12,184 bases of DNA from Sporothrix humicola (Eukaryota > Ascomycota > Sordariomycetes > Ophiostomatales > Ophiostomataceae), in the NCBI GenBank assembly GCA_021396245.1, contig WNYE01000174.1:8462-20645 (forward strand), read 5' to 3'. The notes beneath the pieces were generated by a model. It was not told where the DNA came from and did no database searches. It saw nothing but the letters and a program-made list of their open reading frames with translations. Of the stretch, positions 1-8,332 are shown piece after piece; the first letter of the stretch is position 1; every line of letters starts with the position of its first letter. The translations under genes were made by a program, and so were the position numbers.

Positions 1-454
1 GTTCGACGTGCTTTGCGTGGACTACTACAGACCCCGTAGCCTCGCAAACGGCTTTCCAAGGTGCTTCTGCCCACCGCAAGATTGTACCGGTGCATTTCAA
101 GAGAGAAAAAAGAAAAGAAAAACGAAGGCACACAGCATGCCACATGCAGACAAGTGCGAGACAGCACAATAGAGAAAGCCGCGCGGGTATATTTGCGTCT
201 CTTCTGGGAAGGTATCACCACAGTGAATGGGAGTTCGGGTCTAGATTACGATGGCCGATATATGGGAGAACACGCATAAACGCGCGCGTCACGAACGCAA
301 GAAGTAGTTTGGCCTTTTCGGTGCCCCTTCTCCTTTTCTGACTGTCTTTTTTTGAAATTTTTTATTGAGTATTCAAATGGAATAAAAAACAGCGTTTACT
401 TACGCTAACCGAGTGCATCGTTTTCTAGTGGTGCTAGCATTACTTCCTGTGTAT

Positions 455-510
455 GTATCTTACGTCGTACGGAGTACGCAAGATGTATTAAAACGGAGTA
501 TTACGCGGTA
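455..510. repeat. Cluster of TAC-N3-GTA words with GTATCTTACG
   Basis: Within 56 bases lie GTATCTTACG (455-464), TACGTCGTA (461-469), TACGGAGTA (468-476, followed by C), AACGGAGTA (492-500) and TACGCGGTA (502-510). Neighbouring words overlap, so TAC/GTA half-sites alternate. It is the densest example of the dispersed family in this window. Nature unknown: decayed miniature element or protein-binding array. Confidence 0.6.
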
Positions 511-842
511 CGAGTTGGCAGTCATCACTGACCACCAAGTCTTCCCCTCCTTACGGTTACGGGAGAACGGCTTCCCCATCTCTCAGATCTCCATTTTGGG
601 TTCTTCCTTTGATTCTGGATTCAAGGGCTAGTGCAAAGCTTGAGTGAGACTGTGGGCACGACGGCCAACGAAGGCCGAGGTCTCATCGGCAGCTATGCCA
701 TTTGTGGAATAAACATCCTGGGTTGGTGGGTCCTTCTGAACTAGATCCTGGCGCGATGGAACGCACATCTCTGTGGCCTGATGAACCTTGTGTTTGCACG
801 ACCCTTTCGAGCCTTTGTCCTGCGCTGCCCACTCCCGCCAGG

Positions 843-852
843 GTATCTTACG
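843..852 (+). repeat. GTATCTTACG copy
   Basis: Exact copy of the 10-mer GTATCTTACG also found at 455-464 and 1988-1997. The bases after it (ATGAAC) depart from the CGTA that follows the other two, so it would be a diverged copy. Confidence 0.45.
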
Positions 853-1493
853 ATGAACACGCAGCTTTCTGGAAACGCCAACGGCAATAACCAATGAAAA
901 AAAAGTAAGGGGAAGGGGAAAAGACGAGATAATTCAAGGGTAAATGAGGGTTGCTCTCGGCCAGACGGGAGAACCCCCCTCATAAAAACGAGAAAAGGAG
1001 AGGAACAAAATGAACACGGCAGAACGCCCGTGCACTCCTCGACGTTGCGGGTGGTCCGCACCCAGCACGACGCTATTTTGCGGTGTCGAGTGTACGATGG
1101 AATGTACTATGTATTGCAGAGTTTAAGCGGAGTCTTTCCATGCTGCAAGCAAGATACATTGTGCTGTCTTTTGCGTGCCCCCATTGATGTATCTGACTCT
1201 CTGTGTATGGAGTACAGTTAGTAAGACACTCTCCTCTCTTTGTCTCGGGTTTGATTCCTACTCGGGCTTTGGCAGGTCACCATTGAAAGTCTGCGTTCGT
1301 AATAATAACGGGATCGCCCATGTATGGCAGAGTTGAAGCCAAAATTGGCTAGTTTGACTGATCAGTGAAGCCCCCTTCTCTCCCACCTCCTTCTCCCTCC
1401 CTCCCTTTTTGCCTAAATGCGCATGGCATTCTTACAACGCAGATAAACACACTACTGTGAGCGGCGAGCTGAAACTTGTTTGGTGATGAGTAT

Positions 1494-1502
1494 TACTCCG
1501 TA
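1494..1502 (-). repeat. TACTCCGTA copy
   Basis: Reverse-complement copy of TACGGAGTA, in the context ATTACTCCGTAC (1492-1503). A related TATGGAGTAC lies at 1206-1215. Confidence 0.55.
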
Positions 1503-1729
1503 CACACAGGAGGAACACTTGCTGGGGCTCGCTCTTCACAGCAATAGGCTCGGCCAAGGCCCATGGAGATCGTTGTTGTCCATCCAAACCTCCGCTCGCT
1601 TGCCTGCGGAGAAGGAACCACCCTCGCCGTTGCCTGCCATATCTGGCAATATAGCTGACGATCGCCCCAATGACCAACGCACGACGCAACAAAACGCCAG
1701 GACACATGCGCCGTAACTGGAATGTGTCG

Positions 1730-1782
1730 ATCTTACGCGGTAAAACTCGTCGCAAGGAAGGAGCACTTGTTCCTACACAGTA
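1730..1782. repeat. ATCTTACGCGGTA and TACACAGTA copies
   Basis: ATCTTACGCGGTA (1730-1742) joins the ATCTTACG word to TACGCGGTA, the same variant as at 502-510. TACACAGTA follows at 1774-1782. Both belong to the TAC-N3-GTA family. Confidence 0.5.
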
Positions 1783-1987
1783 ATGGAGTGCAGTTTCCGA
1801 GCCCAACACAGCGTTTTGTTCATCTGATCGCTGTGTGTATCTTATCACGTTGGAAACAGTTACAGCCCCAAGACAAACCTCTAACATACAAGTCGAGATA
1901 ACAGACACAGACTACAGACTACTCACAGGCCTGGCCGCAGGGCTTATTTCTATACGGCTGGCTACAAAGCATATAAATTCGTTCGAC

Positions 1988-2002
1988 GTATCTTACGACG
2001 TA
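1988..2002 (+). repeat. GTATCTTACGACGTA composite copy
   Basis: A 15-base copy of the composite word: GTATCTTACG overlapping TACGACGTA (1994-2002). It differs from 455-469 at one base (A for T at position 11) and shares its last 14 bases with 10821-10834. Confidence 0.6.
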
Positions 2003-2449
2003 AATACAAAGTGCGTACGAGAATACATGGGAGATTGTCCCACAAGAAAATTTACAGACAAAAAACTTGCGGGTCAACAAAACATCGGCTGTCCCATCAA
2101 CCTCCACGTCTCGACCACGGCTTTTTCGCACCGCCGGCCGAGTATTATTCCCTGTTAACAGGGTAAGTCGAATGCTCGCTTACAACTAACCCGTGAGATG
2201 TGATTGCCAGACACCGGGCCCAGCACTCCCAATTTACAATCTTGATCCGCCAAGTCAAGCCAGTGTGGCCCCTTTGTTTACATTCGCCTCTCCTGAAAGT
2301 CGCCCTCCCCCTGTCCCCCTTCCCCCGGATGTCAACCCTCCCCTTTCCGTGGGTTCCCCTCATTTGGCCTGCCTCACTCGCCCTCGTGGGTAGCACACCC
2401 TCGTGGAAACACAGACGCATGGATGATGAGAGAACATATGTGTTCGGAA

Positions 2450-2539
2450 TACGACGTACGGCGCTTTGTGTCGCGGCGTACGTCGTTAAATTACCAAAGC
2501 ACTCCGTATCTTCTGTAATTCAATTCTCTGTACGGAGTA
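2450..2539. repeat. Nested inverted repeats of the TAC-N3-GTA family
   Basis: ACGACGTACG (2451-2460) and CGTACGTCGT (2477-2486) are perfect 10-bp inverted arms around a 16-base loop. Pairing extends inward with one mismatch. Just downstream ACTCCGTA (2501-2508) and TACGGAGT (2531-2538) form a second inverted pair with a 22-base loop. TACGACGTA is at 2450-2458 and TACGGAGTA at 2531-2539. Two adjacent potential hairpins made from the same family of words fit a folded-back miniature element or paired binding sites. Confidence 0.6.
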
Positions 2540-2650
2540 GTTGGTTGGCTGGCCCTGTGAGGGGAAAAGAGGCCGCGCACTGTTGCATTTTGTTTTGTGC
2601 CCAAAGATAGACATGAAATCCGGGCCGTCGAACATTTTCGTCTGTGCATG

Positions 2651-2659
2651 TACTCCGTA
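2651..2659 (-). repeat. TACTCCGTA copy
   Basis: Isolated exact copy of the 9-mer, reverse orientation relative to 468-476. Confidence 0.5.
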
Positions 2660-2738
2660 ACATGGGAGGAGACTTCTGTTTGTCCTCTGATGCCCTTTTG
2701 TCTGGTACAGGTGCTTGTGTTTATGTAGACATACATCT

Positions 2739-2751
2739 ACACACACACACA
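2739..2751. repeat. (AC)6.5 microsatellite
   Basis: Short dinucleotide run ACACACACACACA between CATCT and TGTCT. Simple repeat with no other visible meaning. Confidence 0.8.
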
Positions 2752-2943
2752 TGTCTCTCCCTCTCAGTGTATAACGTAAGTGGGATTCATATCTTACTTG
2801 ATATGCACAATGTACACAGGCTTATGTCTCACATAGTGAAAACACCCAAAACTGGCTCCCCGAGTGTTTACACACTCCCACGCGATGCCGGGACATAGTT
2901 GCATGGCTGCTGGCTTGACACGTCGTATCTTCTCAAAGGAACA

Positions 2944-2975
2944 GGCTGACAGACTGACAGACTGGCAGACTAACT
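2944..2975. repeat. 8-bp tandem repeat, about 3.5 diverged copies
   Basis: Four successive 8-base units read GGCTGACA, GACTGACA, GACTGGCA and GACTAACT. Each differs from the GACTGACA consensus by zero to two bases. It looks like a small, partly decayed tandem duplication in non-coding DNA. Confidence 0.65.
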
Positions 2976-3251
2976 ACTGGGTTCGGCCGCCTCGGGTTTT
3001 CATTGCACAATTTGACTGGGGCCATTATACTTACAACTACACAATAAGGAAGTACTGGTATTGGTATTGCTGGTGCATCCTTGTCTCCGAAAGGGTGTGC
3101 TCGTGTACCATTGGCGAGCCAGTAATCTTGCTTGCTGTGCTTTTTTGGTTATCGCTACTGCATCGTCGCAGCAATGCTCATCCTGCCCGCCCCTTGTAGC
3201 CCGACGGCCCATTGTGGGTGTTCACTGTTCACCGGTAAAGTTGGAATGTCG

Positions 3252-3261
3252 TACACAGTAC
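3252..3261. repeat. TACACAGTAC copy
   Basis: TACACAGTA word of the TAC-N3-GTA family, preceded by GTCG, as (almost) at 6985-6993, which is preceded by ATCG. Confidence 0.4.
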
Positions 3262-3734
3262 ATGAGTTATTGAGTCATTGTGAGTGTGATTTTAGGGGAC
3301 GTGAGATACATCCGACTTCTGCCTTTGCTCTTGCTTTTACAGAAAAACCCTGGAATTAAAGTTCGATATGGTCATCTTGTTTAATTTCAGGGTGCATGTG
3401 CAATGTAATGCTCTTCTTGTCTCTGTTCTTCTTGTCTATCATTCACTCTCCGGATGATGTACCAATACAAGTCAGTAATTATGTGCCTTCCCAAAGTCAG
3501 AGAGAAGCATCGCCACGGTCTCCCTTTTTAGAAAGGGACGGGTCCAAGTTGCGAGGTTGCTTCTACATTCACTCGTGGCGTCCCAATGTTTTTCTTTCTT
3601 AGTTGGTACTGTCCCGTAATTGTTGTAATATGTGCTATGCGCTTCTGTCCATCGACTGGTCGATTTTGTTAACATTCTATTTTTCCTAGCACACCAGCCG
3701 CTAGCATGCCATTCGACCATTCGAGGATGTAAAG

Positions 3735-3760
3735 TACGACGTATTACGGAGTACCGTGTA
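3735..3760. repeat. Three overlapping or adjoining TAC-N3-GTA words
   Basis: TACGACGTA (3735-3743), TACGGAGTA (3745-3753) and TACCGTGTA (3752-3760) fall within 26 bases. The order TACG(A/T)CGTA then TACGGAGTA repeats the arrangement at 461-476, which argues for common descent rather than independent chance. Confidence 0.6.
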
Positions 3761-3959
3761 AGTCACTCCCACATCTTTGTACCTGCCCAAGTATCGAGCT
3801 TAATTCTGTCCCGCCCCTTGCCCATTTGCGTTCCATTTTTCCATTGATTGATCCTCGTGCTTTGTTTCCACCCGTGTCAATGTTCACCCCATCCAAGTTA
3901 TTCCCCTCCCATCCTCTAGAGCTCCCCGACCTTTGCTGCCGAACATCCCCCTCTCCACT

Positions 3960-3961
<2 letters not shown>

Positions 3962-3990
<29 letters not shown>
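3962..3990 (-). repeat. Homopolymer run of 29 T
   Basis: An uninterrupted T29, preceded by a C/T-rich stretch and followed by GC and two copies of CGAATAGA (3993-4008). Either polymerase slippage in a pyrimidine-rich promoter region, or the A-tail of a minus-strand RNA-derived insertion whose body would lie to the right. I do not see a clear target-site duplication. Confidence 0.85.
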
Positions 3991-3992
<2 letters not shown>

Positions 3993-4159
3993 CGAATAGA
4001 CGAATAGACTTATGGCAGCATAAAATCGAATTTGCCTCTCTGGTCTCCACCAGTTTCCCTCCACCCGTCCCTTAGTCGACTTCTTTTTGGATTTGAGGGC
4101 TTCCCTTTTTCCTTTACCCCCTCTCGAACAATGCTCGAGCTGCCTGCCCATCTTCAGTT

Positions 4160-4173
4160 CCCCAGTCCCCCAG
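4160..4173 (-). promoter_or_regulatory. Paired CreA-like sites upstream of the acetate transporter
   Basis: CCCCAG occurs at 4160-4165 and 4168-4173. Its complement CTGGGG fits the SYGGRG consensus of the carbon catabolite repressor CreA/Cre1. Two closely spaced sites 350 bp before the start of an acetate uptake gene make biological sense, but in C-rich promoter DNA such hexamers are common. Inference only. Confidence 0.25.
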
Positions 4174-4231
4174 TTCCCCAATCCTAGTCCTACTGACGGC
4201 CAATTCCTGACTTTGTCAAGTTTTACCAACA

Positions 4232-4395
4232 TATAAACAACACCCCCTTCCCCAGTACCCGCTCTGTCCTCCCCCTTCTCCTTCTCCGTTTCCTTTCTTT
4301 TCTCGTTCCTCCTCCTGTTTCCTCTATTGTTCTTTTCGTGTTTCTGTTTCTTTTTTATTTTATTTTATTTTTCGTTCGTCCCTCCACCGTTTCAT
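4232..4395 (+). promoter_or_regulatory. Core promoter of the acetate transporter: TATA plus CT-rich tract
   Basis: TATAAA at 4232-4237 is followed by about 130 bases of almost pure pyrimidine on the + strand, ending with a short ATTTT-repeat stretch near 4356-4372. A TATA box followed by a CT-rich tract is typical of strongly expressed filamentous-fungal genes, with transcription usually starting at or just after the tract. That would give a leader of about 130 bases. There is no ATG between the TATA box and the start codon at 4525, which supports the chosen start. Confidence 0.6.
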
Positions 4396-4524
4396 TCCTT
4401 AGCACAGGAACCAGGTCACAGAGAGCCCTTCCCCTGAGCCCAGACCCAGCCATTGACAAACACATTACGCATTGCTGGGACCCGTTGCAGTTTCTCATCA
4501 TTTCCGCCATCTACTACTTCTCCA

Positions 4525-6108
4525 ATGGCATCCGCCGAGGCAGTCGCGCCCGTGAGCGCAGAGAAGGATGTCGGTACCGCGACCGGTGCTGCTCCCAACG
4601 GCGCACAGGCAGTTAACCGCATGGACTACGGCGGTAACCCGCTCTACCACTCGCAGTCATATCAGGACCCTGAGGGCCGTCTCCCGGCATTCGGCGGTGA
4701 ATTCCAGCCTGGCCTGTACAAGCCCATTGCCCACCGCAAGTTTGCTAACCCGGCACCGCTTGGCCTGTGCGCTTTCGCCTTGACAACCTTCGTGCTTTCT
4801 CTCATTAACCTCCAAACCCGCGGTGTGACGGAGCCCAACATTGTCGCCTCTTTGGCTCTCGGATACGGCGGCCTTGTCCAGCTTCTAGCCGGCATGTGGT
4901 ATGTTGAGTAAACCCAGGACGCTATCCTAGACGCCAAAATGCGCTTTGTCCATGCACATGCACCTGTAGCATTTCTAACCTGAGCTTATTAGGGAAATGG
5001 CTGTTGGAAACACCTTTGGTGCTACTGCCTTGTCCTCGTATGGTGGTTTCTGGATCTCATACTCCATCCTCTTCAACCCTCAATGGGACCTCCTCTCGGC
5101 ATACACCAAGGACGAGGCTGGTGCTGACCCTCTCCGAGTTGACTCTGCCCTTGGCTTCTACCTGACCGGCTGGTTCATTTTCACGACTCTCATGACGCTT
5201 CTGACGCTGCGCTCTACCGTCATGTTCTTCAGCCTTTTCTTCACACTTGACCTCGCCTTCCTGTTCCTGGCTGTTGGTGCCTTTACCTCCGACAACGGCA
5301 ATGCCTCGGCCGCCACAGGCCTGAACAAGGCCGGTGGTGTTTTCGGCCTTTTCGCCGCGTTCTTGGCGTGGTACAACGCGTTTGCTGGTATCGCCGATTC
5401 AACGTACGTGATTTTGCATTTCCCCCGTTCTCCATGCCTTGAGCACATCCTTTTACCCCCTCCACCGTGGATTTTTCTGCCCTTCTTCCTTTCCTTTCAC
5501 CAGACCCCCGTTTTCACCTTGGCCCCCCCCCCCCCCCCCCTTCCCTTTTTTTTTTTTTTACAAAAAAAAACCCCTCCCTCCCAATTTTGTTTTCTGTGCT
5601 GGCAATCGGTTTTGGGCCTCCGAATCGTCTCCAATTTTTTCTTGATTTTTCCAGCCCACAAAACCCACTGGACTCCAACAAATGGATGGATCTTGCTCCA
5701 CACGCTCCCCGACTTTAGCTTTTGTTTCTTGACGAACGCTGTTGGACGATGGATGGAGCAAGAGCCCAGCTTTTGGGGAAATGCCTCAGCTCCTTCTGCG
5801 GCTGTACACAGTCGTCCCCTCACTCTGTTATCCTTCCCTTCCCTGGCCCTCCTTTCTCTTCTTGTGTATTCCTGCAACTGGTGTTTTCCTGAAGAACCGT
5901 CATCTTGGCAAGCTGTTTCCGCCACCGCGCCTCGGCATATCCACGAACCTTCCTTTTTTGCTGTGATCCACCTAGCTGCAGTTTGCTAACTCTTTTCTTC
6001 TTCTTTCTGTGTAGCAACTCATTCTTTGTTGTCCCTGTCTTCCATTTCCCCTGGTCGGAGAAGGGCTACGAAGCTCGCAAGGCGAAGCCGGCTGCTTTGT
6101 CGGCTTAA
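4525..6108 (+). CDS. acpA: Acetate transporter, GPR1/FUN34/YaaH (AcpA/Ady2) family
   Basis: Plasma-membrane transporter for acetate, as known for Aspergillus AcpA and yeast Ady2. Exons: 4525-4898, 4993-5403, 6015-6108, giving 292 aa, close to the fungal norm. The 94-bp intron 1 (GTATGT donor, CTAAC at 4975-4979) and 611-bp intron 2 (GTACGT donor, TGCTAAC at 5984-5990) are both phase 2. Joining them restores family sequence: AGMWEMAVGNTFGA over the first junction and ADSTNSFFVVP over the second. Residues 1-70 form a hydrophilic cytosolic tail. The family signature NPAPLGL is at 75-81 and begins the first of about six membrane helices (roughly 77-95, 107-125, 132-151, 178-197, 203-222, 238-257). 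FLAWYNAFAG (248-257) is a second conserved block. The ATG has A at -3. Codons favour C in third position, as in highly expressed fungal genes. The substrate could be another small carboxylate, and which paralogue it is cannot be told by eye. Confidence 0.92.
5523..5574. repeat. Homopolymer cluster inside intron 2 (C18, T14, A9)
   Basis: C18 at 5523-5540, TTCCC, T14 at 5546-5559, AC, A9 at 5562-5570, then C4. The T and A runs can pair with each other in the transcript. Such runs are prone to length variation and to sequencing error, so the exact lengths are uncertain. Confidence 0.8.
5691..5763. repeat. 10-bp inverted repeat inside intron 2
   Basis: TCTTGCTCCA (5691-5700) and TGGAGCAAGA (5754-5763) are perfect inverted arms 53 bases apart. 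TCCAAC (5673-5678) and GTTGGA just before the right arm give a further short match. A stem is possible in the pre-mRNA. Function unknown. Confidence 0.5.
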
Positions 6109-7500
6109 GTGACGTGGCCGGCATCCCACTCGTGTTGCGGCGAAAATTTCAACGGCAACGCCAGACCAGCTTTCATCCACTCTAACCTTAAATTTCCTTG
6201 CTCTTGTTTGATGGGGAGCTGTATAGTCTCTGGGCCGGCCGGGCTTTTGTAGAACTGGCACAGGCGCGGCTCTCTTGGATTTTGTCTTTTATCGTCAAAA
6301 TTATCTTCCGACTGGTTGTTTTCGCTTAAAGTAGTAGTTTACAGAATCTGCCAAAAATACCCCTTTTAATTATTGCGGGCTCCTACCGCCCGTGCTCAAA
6401 TATTTTTCTACACGGAGCCGTGGTTCAGGAGCAACGTACTCGCCAGGTATTAATTTACAGTTTTTTCTTCTCACACTCTGCCAATAGAAGATACAGTGTT
6501 ACGGATACGGTGAAATTCAGCATCTTCTCCATCTGCTGCTGGCATTTATTCTTGCTGCTTATATCAAAGCCGGCCAGGCAGGCAACAGTGGCGGATACAG
6601 ATGGTGCTGCGTGCAACCTTCGCTGTGTGCTTAAACAAATGCATGCTGTTTACTAGCCAACATACCCCCATTCCTGAACGGGAACTTGGAAGGGCCATGC
6701 GGCAGTGTCTGATGGGAGAACTGTCCCAAGTGACTACTCGAAATAACCTCCGGAGTATGGGGTTTGACTGCCCGGGGGGATCCACGTGGTTTCTTCAATA
6801 TCGTGTATTTTAAATTCTTAATACAACCCACCCCAGTCGTTTCTTGTGTTTCGAGAATTTTCAGAGGGCCATGCAAACGAACAAAACCCAGATCTTGCAT
6901 CGCCCTCCAATAGTAATCACGGCGTATGAACAAAAGTCTGCGAGTCCTAACATAGACGTCGTATTACTATTCCTGAATACATCGTACACAGTATTATCTT
7001 TGTAGTAGTCAAAAAAGAAAAGAAGAAAGTCTGTGCCTTGTCGATATGTGATTATGTGGGGCAGTCCCTTCGCGTCGGGTCGGACGAAAGTGGGGTTTGA
7101 CTGCGGCAGCTCCCTCGGACGGTCCGGGGTTTGTTACGGTGCAGCATTGAAAACGGGGGCTGGTGGACGGCGACTGCCAAATGGCGATTGCTGGCGACAC
7201 GCTGCGTTTATAATCGCTCTGTAGACCTTTCGCCATCAAAAGCAGAAATTCACCATAGTTAGTGGCCATGCCGAGCCGCCGTGTTATTATTGCTATCCCT
7301 GCCCTGATCGCCTCCCTTTACTCTTCGTTATTTCTAGCCTGGATACAAGCGCCCGCAAACACCTTGCAGCGGGCTCTGCCCCTCCTGCCCTTTGCCCTGT
7401 TTGCATGCGCCCGACTGTCCACATGGTTTTTGTTAGGTCATCAGTGTTGCTCAATACCAGGTGCGCATTGCGCCATCCGGTGTCTACACCCAGCTGAGGG
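6109..7500. other. Intergenic region, no gene seen
   Basis: The first few hundred bases will include the 3' UTR of the acetate transporter, but I see no clear AATAAA there. Open frames are 100 codons or fewer and match nothing I know. GACGTCGTATTACTATT and TACACAGTA (6985-6993) lie near 6956-6993 and belong to the dispersed repeat family. The segment 7060-7200 is more GC-rich and contains several CGG triplets. The frame at 7262-7504 encodes a hydrophobic 80-residue stretch but has no other support. Confidence 0.5.
6957..6993. repeat. GACGTCGTA and TACACAGTA copies
   Basis: GACGTCGTATTAC begins near 6957, one base different from TACGTCGTA, and TACACAGTA follows at 6985-6993. Weakly conserved members of the dispersed TAC-N3-GTA family. 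Confidence 0.35.
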
Positions 7501-7503
7501 CTG

Positions 7504-7513
7504 ATATATATAT
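7504..7513 (+). promoter_or_regulatory. TATA-like element upstream of the carbonic anhydrase
   Basis: ATATATATAT lies 174 bases before the ATG at 7687, a plausible TATA position for a gene with a leader of about 100-140 bases. No CT tract of the kind seen before the acetate transporter follows it. Assigned by position and composition only. Confidence 0.35.
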
Positions 7514-7686
7514 TCTTTTGCCTTTGCCGCCAAAAGCATATCTCGACTTGTTGCACACGCATATGAACGACAAACTAAAGGCAATTTATGATATACTAGC
7601 AGTCACCTACAATACACGCTAGGGCGAGAAAGAAGCATATCGACATAACACATACCAGCATTCGTGTTGTTGATCCAACGATCACA

Positions 7687-8332
7687 ATGGCAACAGAGGT
7701 GCAAAAGAACCTGGAAGTGAGGAACGCTGCATATGCCTCGACCTTCACCAAGGGGCACCTGCCGCTTCCGCCCGGTAAGAAGTACTTGATTGGTGCGTAT
7801 TGCCCGGTCTTGCTTTTCCCCGTCCTCTTTGGCCACGCATCCTAGGTGCCGCGTTACCTTGGTGCCCGCACATCGTTAATGGCCCAGCCCTTGCAGAACC
7901 ATTTGCTCACCACTAAATTTGCCTTTAGTCACTTGCATGGACGCGCGCATTGACACCTCTTCCGCGTTTGGCGTCGACCTGGGTGACGCTCATGTCGTCC
8001 GCAATGCCGGGGGAAGCGGCCGTGATGCTCTCCGCTCCATTTTGATTTCCGAACAGCTGCTGGGGACACAGGAGATTGTCCTCATTAAGCATACCGGCTG
8101 CGGAATGCTCACATTCTCCAACCAGGACGCCCATGCGACCGTGCAGAAGAACCTCGGGCCGGCGGCAGCAGCTGAAATAGCCACGCTTGATTTCTTGCCG
8201 TTCCCGGATCTCGACCAGGCCGTGCGTGACGATGTGCTCTACTTGAAAAAGCAGGCCACCATCCCAGACAGCATCGTTGTGACCGGCTGGGTCTATAGTG
8301 TTGAGACCGGCAGCGTGCGTCGCGTTGCCTAG
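7687..8332 (+). CDS. Beta-class carbonic anhydrase, minimal form
   Basis: Catalyses reversible hydration of CO2 to bicarbonate with a zinc ion, supplying bicarbonate to carboxylases and taking part in CO2 sensing. Exons 7687-7792 and 7929-8332 give 169 aa. The 136-bp phase-1 intron has a GTGCGT donor and TTTAG acceptor, and TGCTCAC (7904-7910) is a possible branch point. Joining restores YLIVTCMDARID. Zinc and catalytic residues are all visible: Cys38 with the Asp40-Arg42 dyad in CMDAR, then His90 and Cys93 in HTGCG. RNAGG (60-64) is a further family block. The protein lacks the N-terminal extension of the longer plant-type and yeast Nce103 enzymes and resembles the short fungal forms of about 170 aa. 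There is no targeting peptide, so the cytosol is likely. The ATG context CACAATGG is good. The + strand and the wide spacing suggest its own transcription unit. Confidence 0.93.

Larger units (their letters stand above)
1..4230. other. Long gene-free intergenic region
   Basis: I see no recognisable gene here. Open frames on both strands are short (at most about 160 codons), match no family I know, and several run through simple repeats or the dispersed TAC-N3-GTA words, so I treat them as chance. The stretch holds many near-palindromic short repeats (listed separately), pyrimidine tracts at about 1371-1411 and 2275-2360, a short (AC)n run, an 8-bp tandem repeat and a T29 run. An AATAAA at 381-386 could be a poly(A) signal of a gene left of the window, but no coding end is visible. 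A gene of an unfamiliar family with several small exons cannot be excluded by eye. Confidence 0.6.
5404..6014 (+). other. Unusually long intron 2 of the acetate transporter gene
   Basis: The intron is 611 bases, while the other introns in this window are 94, 136 and 124. Its signals are canonical (GTACGT, TGCTAAC 24 bases before the acceptor, pyrimidine tract, TGTAG). It contains a cluster of homopolymers and a 10-bp inverted repeat. The exon 2 reading frame runs on with no stop until TAA at 5987-5989, which lies inside the branch-point word. Retention would therefore give a long alternative C-terminus in place of the last 31 residues. Confidence 0.8.

Noticed and set aside
3..341. Frame open from the left edge to a stop at 341
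   Set aside because: About 112 codons with a lysine/arginine low-complexity stretch and no recognisable family. It could be the end of an unseen gene but I cannot support it.
1248..1258. GGTTTGATTCC, similar to a tRNA B box
   Set aside because: No A box at the proper distance, and neither a T-stem nor an acceptor stem pairs around it.
2150..2163. Perfect 14-bp palindrome CCCTGTTAACAGGG, sharing TAACAGGGTAA with the I-SceI site
   Set aside because: A 14-bp palindrome is expected about 0.7 times in a window this long, and only part of the homing site matches.
3744..4232. 162-codon minus-strand frame
   Set aside because: It contains a poly-lysine run made by the T29 repeat and is otherwise low complexity, lying in the promoter region of the acetate transporter.
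6758..7104. Direct repeat TGGGGTTTGACTGC at 6758-6771 and 7091-7104
   Set aside because: One shared 14-mer pair is about what chance gives in 12 kb, and the flanks do not match.
7116..7126. CGGACGGTCCG, an inverted CGG pair like a Zn2Cys6 site
   Set aside because: CGG-N5-CCG is expected several times in the window, and nothing else marks this one.
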